Positions 58,213 to 64,000 of a stretch of DNA of 64,000 nt are shown here, one piece after another. A program made the position numbers and the translations under genes. Position 1 is the stretch's first letter, and each line of letters starts with the position of its first letter. Origin of the DNA: Planctellipticum sp942493135 (GTDB lineage: Bacteria > Planctomycetota > Planctomycetia > Planctomycetales > Planctomycetaceae); NCBI GenBank assembly GCA_942493135.1, contig OW818684.1, positions 7,502,001 to 7,566,000 on the forward strand, given 5' to 3'. The notes under the pieces are model-generated. The model ran no database searches and was not told the DNA's origin. It saw only the letters and a list, made by a program, of their open reading frames with translations.

Positions 58213-60957
58213 ATGCGCTGCTACCAGAAGACCGTAATCCGGGTTTGTCTGCCGTTGCTCGGCGTGGTCGCTGCGCTGTGCCTTTTTGCCGGACAGGTTA
58301 GAAGTGCCGATCCCCCGCGTGGGTTGCAAGCTTCCGCCGCTAGCCCCGTGCATCCGGTGCTGATCCGCAACGAGCACGGACCTTTGGTCCGCGTTGACGT
58401 CGAACTGGCCGAACCGCAGGACATTCGCGCGAAAGCATTCTCCTTCACGCTTGACGGCACGGATGACCTCGCGGACATCGAGTCGCTCACGCTCTACTCG
58501 ACCGCCGACAAGGAAGAGTTCTCATCCGCCGCCCGGTTTGGCGAACCAGCCGCTCCGTGAGAGACGATGACAATTCAAGGCGAGTCGTCACTCCGCCCTG
58601 GCAGGAACGTCTTCTGGCTTTCCTGCCGGCTGAAGAGCAGCGCCAGCCTGTTGCATCACGTCGCTGCCGCGTGTTCCACCATTGAAACAACCGCCGGAAA
58701 TCTGACACCTCGGATTGCTGCACCTTCCGTGCCACATCGAATCGGCGTGGCACTGCGCCGACATCAGGACGACGGCGTCCACACGTATCGCATTCCAGCG
58801 ATGGCCACGACGCCGATGGGGACGCTGCTGTGCGTGTACGATATGCGACGTCGCATGGGACGCGATCTCCAGGAGGACATCGACATCGGCCTCAGCCGCA
58901 GCACCGATGGCGGCCAGACGTGGGCACCGGTCCGCGTGATCATGGACATGGGCGAATACGGCGGACTTCCACCAGACCAGAACGGCTGCAGCGATCCCGG
59001 CATCCTTGTCGATCAGCAGACGGGCGAGATCTTCTGTTTCGCCCTCTGGATGAACGGCAAACCCGGAAAACACCAGTGGGTCGACGACGGCTCAGAACCG
59101 GGTTTTGACATCGGAGAAACGGCTCAATTCCTGCTGGTCCGGTCGCAGGACGATGGCGTCACGTGGACCAAGCCCGAGAACCTGACGCGCAAGCTGAAAC
59201 AGGAGTCGTGGTGGCTGCTGGCGCCGTCCCCGCAACAGGGGATCAACCTGCCGGACGGCACGCTCGTCATGCCGGTCCAGGGACGCGATGGCCGGGCTCC
59301 ATTGTCGACGTTCGCCACCATTATGACGAGTCGCGATCACGGCGCCACGTGGTCCGTCGGTCAGCCCGGCTACAGCGGCGGCAACGAGTGCCAGGCGGCG
59401 AGCCTCAGCGACGGTTCGATCATGCTCAACATCCGTAACGACCACGAGCGATATCGGGCCGTGGTCGTGACGAAGGATCTCGGACAGACCTGGCACCCGC
59501 ACCCCACCAGCCGCAATACGCTGATCGAACCGAATTGCAACGGCAGCCTGCTGCGCGTGGACTGCGAACTTGCCGGCGAGAAGAAGCATGTGCTCCTCTT
59601 CGCAAACCCGCATACGCAGATGGGGCGGACGCATCAGACGCTGCAGGTCAGTTTCGACGACGGTCTCACCTGGCCCGCATCGCACTACCGCCTGCTTGAC
59701 GACGGACGCGGCGCCGGCTATCCAAGCCTGACCCGCATCGACGAGCAGCACGTCGGCGTGGTCTACGAGGGCAGCCAGTCTCAGCTCGTCTTCGAGAAGT
59801 TCGAGCTTGCCGACCTGCTCCGTCCAGCGTCAATGGCGGCCATCCCCGTGCAGCACCCGCGTGACCTGCAGGCCGCCCCGCTCTCCTGTCAACGCATTCC
59901 GCTCGGCGAGGCCGACGACTACAAACCGTGTATCGCCCGGCTTCCGGACGGGGAACTGCTGCTGACTCCGTTTCATCAGCACAAGCGGGACGGCAACAAG
60001 GTTCTGGATCAGACCCTGCTGTTCCGCTCGCAGGACGGAGGCCGAACGTGGAGCGAAGCGGGGCCGCTGGAACTGCTCGGCCGCGAACCGCACCTGACTG
60101 TTCTCAAGGACGGCACGATCTTCATTACCGGCCATCTCCTGGCGGGTGATGTCCGAAACGAATGGGGCTATACAACCGGATTCCTGCACCGTTCAACCGA
60201 TCGCGGTCGCACGTGGCAGTCGACCCGCGTCGAATCGGAGTCCATCAGTCCGCAGGCCGGCAATCACACGACCCGCAACGTGCTCGAACCGACCGACGGC
60301 TCCTTGTTGCTCGGCGTCGACTACGACGGCGGTGACGGGCCGCATTTCGTCTGTCGATCGGCCGACGCCGGCCGGACCTGGGACAAATCGCAACGCTGCG
60401 AGCCCCGCGATTTCGCCAGCAAGTACGGATTCTTCGGGGGTGAGACCTGGCTGTGGCAGGCGAGTTCCGGAAAAATCCAGGCCCTGGTCCGCGTCGACAG
60501 CAGCGAACTGCCGATCCGGGACCGTCCCATTCAGGCCGGCAACGGCCAGGCCGATCACTTCAACCTGTTCTCGTCCGCCGACGGCGGAAAGACCTTCGAT
60601 CGTATTCGCGATTTCGGTGACGACGGCGAAATGTACATGTCGCTGTTGCGGATGCAGGATCGCCGGCGGCTGCTGACGTTTACGGTTCGCGACCTGCACC
60701 CGCTGCTCGGCGTCCGGGCTCTGTTCGGCAAGAAGACCGACGACGACTTCGCGTTCGACTTCGCCCGCGACCGACTGCTGCTCGACACGCGCACGCCCGT
60801 CGGTCGAGGACAGGGAGGCGGCTTCGGGCCAACCGTCCAGCTGGCATACCGAACGCTCGTCACGTAGCACTTCTACTGCGGCAATGACGACAAGACACAC
60901 CTTGAAGTCGTCCGCTGGCGGCCTGCGCCCGCGGTGGCCAATCCGGCTGCCGATTGA
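58213..60957 (+). pseudogene. Double-domain sialidase interrupted by two in-frame stop codons
   Basis: One continuous frame of about 914 codons. It encodes a signal peptide, a BNR-associated N-terminal domain (DIRAKAFSFTLDGTDDLADI), a GH33 propeller and a second BNR propeller. Two stops fall inside it: TGA at 58558-58560, between FGEPAAP and ETMTIQGESS, and TAG at 60865-60867, between YRTLVT and HFYCGNDDKTHLEVVRW. Frame and homology-like sequence continue on both sides of each stop, and THLEVVRW is the usual end of this family. CGA to TGA and CAG to TAG would each need one C-to-T change. Nonsense mutation, sequencing error or read-through are all possible; there is no frameshift. Confidence 0.75.
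58567..60867 (+). CDS. Sialidase-like protein, the long open part of the interrupted gene
   Basis: A 766-residue frame between the two stop codons. It has the GH33 YRIP motif (VHTYRIPAM) and at least seven Asp-box motifs of the S-x-D-x-G-x-T-W type (for example STDGGQTW, SQDDGVTW, SRDHGATW, SQDGGRTW, STDRGRTW), distributed over two propeller domains that meet near residue 440. An ATG lies 6 nt after the first stop codon. Re-initiation there would give a protein without a signal peptide, unlikely to reach an extracellular glycan. It is the last gene of the PSD1/DUF1501 cluster, the only hint in this region that such modules may act on sialylated or similar glycans. Confidence 0.7.
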   Translation: MTIQGESSLRPGRNVFWLSCRLKSSASLLHHVAAACSTIETTAGNLTPRIAAPSVPHRIGVALRRHQDDGVHTYRIPAMATTPMGTLLCVYDMRRRMGRDLQEDIDIGLSRSTDGGQTWAPVRVIMDMGEYGGLPPDQNGCSDPGILVDQQTGEIFCFALWMNGKPGKHQWVDDGSEPGFDIGETAQFLLVRSQDDGVTWTKPENLTRKLKQESWWLLAPSPQQGINLPDGTLVMPVQGRDGRAPLSTFATIMTSRDHGATWSVGQPGYSGGNECQAASLSDGSIMLNIRNDHERYRAVVVTKDLGQTWHPHPTSRNTLIEPNCNGSLLRVDCELAGEKKHVLLFANPHTQMGRTHQTLQVSFDDGLTWPASHYRLLDDGRGAGYPSLTRIDEQHVGVVYEGSQSQLVFEKFELADLLRPASMAAIPVQHPRDLQAAPLSCQRIPLGEADDYKPCIARLPDGELLLTPFHQHKRDGNKVLDQTLLFRSQDGGRTWSEAGPLELLGREPHLTVLKDGTIFITGHLLAGDVRNEWGYTTGFLHRSTDRGRTWQSTRVESESISPQAGNHTTRNVLEPTDGSLLLGVDYDGGDGPHFVCRSADAGRTWDKSQRCEPRDFASKYGFFGGETWLWQASSGKIQALVRVDSSELPIRDRPIQAGNGQADHFNLFSSADGGKTFDRIRDFGDDGEMYMSLLRMQDRRRLLTFTVRDLHPLLGVRALFGKKTDDDFAFDFARDRLLLDTRTPVGRGQGGGFGPTVQLAYRTLVT

Positions 60958-61016
60958 CGAAGCCCGTTGGCTCGTTCCGGCGGGATCGGACGCCGGAGAA
61001 TCTGCCGCGAGAACGG

Positions 61017-62357
61017 TCAGACATGGCTGAAGATCGAGTTGCTGAGGGTCCCGGTGCTGTCGGCGAAGGACTCGGCTTCGATGTCCAGCGAACGGAGGAT
61101 GCTGAGGTACATGTTCGACATCCGCGTCTCATCGTTCCGCCAGTAAACGCCGTGCCTGAGGCCAAGGTTGTTCCCGCCGGCGACCAGCGTCGGCAGATTC
61201 CGCGGATTGTGCGTGGTGCTCGCTCCGCTGCCGAACAGGACGATCGTATTGTCGAGCACGCTGCCATCCCGATCACGATACTCGGTCAGTCGCCGCAGGA
61301 AGTGGGCGATCTGCTCGCTGAGAAACAGGTCGTACTTCGCGAAGGCGAGTTGCCCGTCCTTGTCGCCGGCGTGCGAGAGAGCATGGTGCGTGCGCGACAG
61401 CCCCAGTTTGATCGGGAACGTGTCGCTGATCCCCATCCCGTCTTCGCGGTTGAGCATGAACGCGACCGACCGCGTGATATCGGCGTCGAACGCCAGGGCA
61501 ATCAGATCGAACATGTTACGATAGTACTCGGCCGGTTCCCCCTCGTTGGTGACGTCCAGATTCAGGTGCGAGAAGACCTGCTTCTTGAGCGGAACGTCGA
61601 TCCAGCGTTCGGAAGCAATCAGCCGCGATTCGACTTCGTTCAACGACGTCAGATACTGATCCATCCGCTCGCGGTCGGATTTGCCGAGCCGCTGCTGCAG
61701 AGACCTGGCGCTCTCGGTGACCGCGTCGACAAGCTTGATCCGCCGCTCAAGCGCCGCACGCTCCGATTGCAGCGACGCCCGGTTGCCGCGAAACAGCCGG
61801 TCAAACACGCGCCGCGGTTGATTCTCCGCGGAGATCGGCCGCCCTTCGAGACTGTACGAAATCGTGCCGGTCCGCGACAGGAATCCCGTCCCGGCGTCGA
61901 TCGACAGCACAATCGAGGGCTGCCGGCAGTACTGCTTCGTGTGCAGCGCCACGACCTGGTCGAGACCGACCGAGTTGTAGGTTCCCGGCTTCGGATTATG
62001 CAGCGGCGCCCCGGTCAGCCACATATCGGAGCAGAGGTGCGGGTCGGCCTTGGGGCCGCTCGGATGATAGAGCCCCCCCATGAAGCTGAGCTGTTTGCGG
62101 AACGGGCTCAGCGGCTCGGTCGACTTGCCGAACACGAACTCCCCGTCGCGTTCCGCCGTGGGAAACCAGCTCCACTCGTCGATGCCGTTTTCTGGTCGCG
62201 GCAGCGACATGCCGTTGGCAGTGTAGAGCGCGCAGAACCGGCGGGGAATCTGCTCCGTCGCCTCCGCGCCCATCGCGTCGAGCACCGGCAGCGCCAGTGC
62301 CGCTCCGCCGACGCCCCGCAGAAATGCCCGGCGGTCGATTTGATGTGGGACGGTCAT
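61017..62357 (-). CDS. DUF1552 family protein
   Basis: A 446-residue Tat-exported protein with leader DRRAFLRGVGGAALALPVLDAM (near residues 8-29). Family motifs are RRFCALYTANGMSLP, SIDAGTGFLSRTGTISY and NTIVLFGSGASTTHNPRNLPTLVAGG. DUF1552 proteins are the usual partners of DUF1592/DUF1588/DUF1585 cytochrome-like proteins, and one lies directly upstream. The ATG at 62357 is set by the leader. The function is unknown. It converges with the broken sialidase. Confidence 0.9.
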   Translation of the reverse strand: MTVPHQIDRRAFLRGVGGAALALPVLDAMGAEATEQIPRRFCALYTANGMSLPRPENGIDEWSWFPTAERDGEFVFGKSTEPLSPFRKQLSFMGGLYHPSGPKADPHLCSDMWLTGAPLHNPKPGTYNSVGLDQVVALHTKQYCRQPSIVLSIDAGTGFLSRTGTISYSLEGRPISAENQPRRVFDRLFRGNRASLQSERAALERRIKLVDAVTESARSLQQRLGKSDRERMDQYLTSLNEVESRLIASERWIDVPLKKQVFSHLNLDVTNEGEPAEYYRNMFDLIALAFDADITRSVAFMLNREDGMGISDTFPIKLGLSRTHHALSHAGDKDGQLAFAKYDLFLSEQIAHFLRRLTEYRDRDGSVLDNTIVLFGSGASTTHNPRNLPTLVAGGNNLGLRHGVYWRNDETRMSNMYLSILRSLDIEAESFADSTGTLSNSIFSHV

Positions 62358-62429
62358 CCGAGTCTCCGAGGGCAAAGTCCTGGAGGGAGTGTCGGGCGGG
62401 ATCTTCCGGGACGTTGAACTCAGCCGGCT

Positions 62430-64000
62430 CTATTTTTCGAGGAACAGCGAACTGTTGACGACGAACCGGAGCATGTCCTGCATCCGGTAGCCGTCAGCCT
62501 TGAGTTCTACCCCCTGCTCGCGCAGGGTGACAAGCTCATTGTACGTCAGGCTCCGCCCCGTGGCATACGTCGCCAGATGTTTCAGCACACTGAACGCGAC
62601 CTGATCGACGCGATCCTCCGCCAGGTAGCGCCTCAAACCGGCAAAATCCTCGACTTCGGTCCCGTCCGGCAACTCAGACCGGGAGTCGACAGCCTGTAAC
62701 CTCAGCCGTCCCCCCGCGTCGAACTCTTCGAAGGGGACGCCCCACGGGTCGATTTTCGAGTGGCACTGGGCGCAGCCGGGCTGATTGCGATGCCGCTCGA
62801 GCCGTTGACGCAGCGAGAGCGGCTCAGTCGTTTCCGGCAGAGCCGGCACGTTCGGCGGAGGATCGTCGGGCGGCTCGGCGACGATTCGCCGGGCCAGCCA
62901 CGCCCCGCGCTTCACGGGGTTCGGCTCGCGACCGTCAGACAACCCCGCCAGGATCGCCGCCTGAGACAGCACGCCACCCAGCTCCCGTCGCCGATGCGGC
63001 ACCCGCACGAAATCAAAGCCGCTCTCTGGCAGCTTCGCCAGTTCGTAGTAGCTGGCGACCACTTCGTTCGCGATCACGAAGTCGGACTCGATCAGGTTCC
63101 TCGCCGGCAGATTGTGACGCATCAGATACTGCAAAAACTCCGCCGGCTCACGCTTCAATTCCGTCCGCGCATCCCGCGTCAGCCTGGGAAACCGCGCCCG
63201 ATCCGGTTCCAGCACGGCGAATTTGTCGAGCGCGAGCCATTGCGACCCAAACTCGCTGACGAACTGCGCGAAACGCGGGTCGCTCACGAGCCGCACCACC
63301 TCACCGTCCAACTCCTGCCGCAAGCGCCTCTCGGCAGCGAGCTTCAGCGTCGTCCGATCGGGAGGCCCGTTCCACAGGAAGTACGACAGCTTCGAAGCTA
63401 ACTCATATTCGTCGAGTGGCTCGGGCTCGGGAGTGCCGCTGTTCTCGATCATCATCAGAAACTGCGGCGAGGTCAGCACCACCTGCAAGACGTCCTTCAC
63501 GCTCTGCTCGAAGCCGGCCCCGCCGTCAAACGACCTCTGGAAGACCGCCAGCAACACTCCCTCTTCCGCATCAGCGACCGGACGACGGTACGCCCTCGTC
63601 GCGAACTCGCGAATGATCTCCTGCGCATAGACTGGCAGATCGTCCCTGTGGACCGAGTCGACGAAGATGTTCCGATGCGTCGCCGGCGGCCACGTGTCGT
63701 AGTACGGTCCCTCGAACTCCACCGAGCAAATCAGCAGCCGCGGCATGTCGCGACCGTCGGTGTACTCGCTCCGCACGCCGATTTCGCGAATCCCGGCGAG
63801 GTAGTTGACGTTGTCCGCTTCCACATCAGGACTGGGGAAGTTGCGGATCGCCCCCTCGAAGACAAACGGCTTCAACTCAGTTCCGGATACCGTCTGAGCC
63901 ACGCCGACCTGGCTGAGCGTGCTGCCGCAATCGCGGCGCAACCCCAAGTGCACGCCGATCCGCGGCAATCGCTTCTCGAACGCGGTGAAGCGCCGGGCGA
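62430..64000 (-). CDS. DUF1595-DUF1592-DUF1588-DUF1585 cytochrome-like protein (5' end outside the window)
   Basis: A partial protein of at least 523 residues; the frame remains open to the right edge. Visible domains in order are DUF1595 (EIIREFATRAYRRPVADAE), DUF1592 (ELASKLSYFLWNGPPD... FVSEFGSQWLALDKF), DUF1588 with a heme-like motif (RNQPGCAQCHSKIDPWG) and DUF1585 (KHLATYATGRSLTYNE). The missing N terminus should hold DUF1587 and often another cytochrome motif. It is 72 nt upstream of the DUF1552 gene on the same strand, the standard pairing of these families in planctomycetes. Confidence 0.9.
   Translation of the reverse strand, partial: ARRFTAFEKRLPRIGVHLGLRRDCGSTLSQVGVAQTVSGTELKPFVFEGAIRNFPSPDVEADNVNYLAGIREIGVRSEYTDGRDMPRLLICSVEFEGPYYDTWPPATHRNIFVDSVHRDDLPVYAQEIIREFATRAYRRPVADAEEGVLLAVFQRSFDGGAGFEQSVKDVLQVVLTSPQFLMMIENSGTPEPEPLDEYELASKLSYFLWNGPPDRTTLKLAAERRLRQELDGEVVRLVSDPRFAQFVSEFGSQWLALDKFAVLEPDRARFPRLTRDARTELKREPAEFLQYLMRHNLPARNLIESDFVIANEVVASYYELAKLPESGFDFVRVPHRRRELGGVLSQAAILAGLSDGREPNPVKRGAWLARRIVAEPPDDPPPNVPALPETTEPLSLRQRLERHRNQPGCAQCHSKIDPWGVPFEEFDAGGRLRLQAVDSRSELPDGTEVEDFAGLRRYLAEDRVDQVAFSVLKHLATYATGRSLTYNELVTLREQGVELKADGYRMQDMLRFVVNSSLFLEK

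Noticed and set aside
58558..58560. The in-frame TGA as a selenocysteine codon
   Set aside because: No Sec-containing sialidases are known, no clear hairpin follows the TGA, and a second, different stop (TAG) occurs later in the same gene.
58540..58570. A frameshift between the two sialidase parts
   Set aside because: Both parts are in the same reading frame; only a stop codon separates them.

Overview
The window is a high-GC, gene-dense stretch of a planctomycete chromosome (class Planctomycetia by gene content; genus not determined). The assignment rests on five DUF1501 proteins with twin-arginine-type leaders, three proteins of the PSCyt/PSD1 or DUF1592/DUF1585 cytochrome-like families, a DUF1552 protein, a DUF1559 pilin-like protein, an ECF sigma factor fused to a large extracytoplasmic region, sulfatase-TPR and arylsulfotransferase-like proteins, and a fused aroDE gene. 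No tRNA, rRNA, CRISPR array or phage module was seen.

Layout. 0-0.4 kb: iron-permease-like membrane protein. 1.1-7.0 kb (minus): a compact five-gene operon of two alkaline-phosphatase-superfamily phosphodiesterases, a 61-aa ribbon-helix-helix-like protein, a membrane protein and a sulfotransferase. 7.1-9.4 kb (minus): secreted arylsulfotransferase-like protein with collagen-like tracts. 10-11.5 kb (plus): orphan DUF1501. 11.5-14.7 kb (minus): acyltransferase-like membrane protein, lipoprotein and DUF1559 pilin-like protein, separated by strong hairpins. 15.2-17.7 kb (minus): overlapping pair of a cytochrome c/copper-monooxygenase-like/TPR lipoprotein and a redoxin lipoprotein, divergent from a sulfatase-like TPR protein (17.9-20.1 kb). 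20.4-24.1 kb: DUF1501 convergent with the ECF fusion. 24.5-31.2 kb (mostly minus): pheT, a dicarboxylate symporter, xerC/D, a small conserved protein and a lipoprotein. 31.6-42.3 kb (plus): housekeeping block with a membrane protein, mutL, aroDE, aroK, prepilin peptidase, hisH, hisA, an EamA transporter and an HD-GYP-like protein. 42.3-44.6 kb (minus): glycerate 2-kinase and two small proteins. 44.6-46.3 kb: gene desert with short hairpins and an ISL3-type transposase remnant. 46.3-64 kb: secreted modules PPC protein/PSD1/DUF1501, a convergent DUF1501, a divergent PSD1/DUF1501/broken double sialidase, and a converging DUF1592-type/DUF1552 pair cut by the window end.

How it fits together. The accessory parts are dominated by exported or membrane-bound enzymes acting on sulfate, phosphate or glycan esters, and by c-type cytochrome-like proteins paired with DUF1501 or DUF1552 partners. 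Their substrates cannot be read from the sequence. The main leads are a recurring L-x-x-L-G-Y-[IV] peptide in three unrelated sulfo/phospho-ester proteins, the five-gene phosphodiesterase/sulfotransferase operon, a sialidase gene interrupted by two in-frame stop codons, the sigma factor fused to secretin-N-like domains, an inverted-repeat element before DUF1501/PSD1 operons, and families of dispersed intergenic repeats and hairpins.
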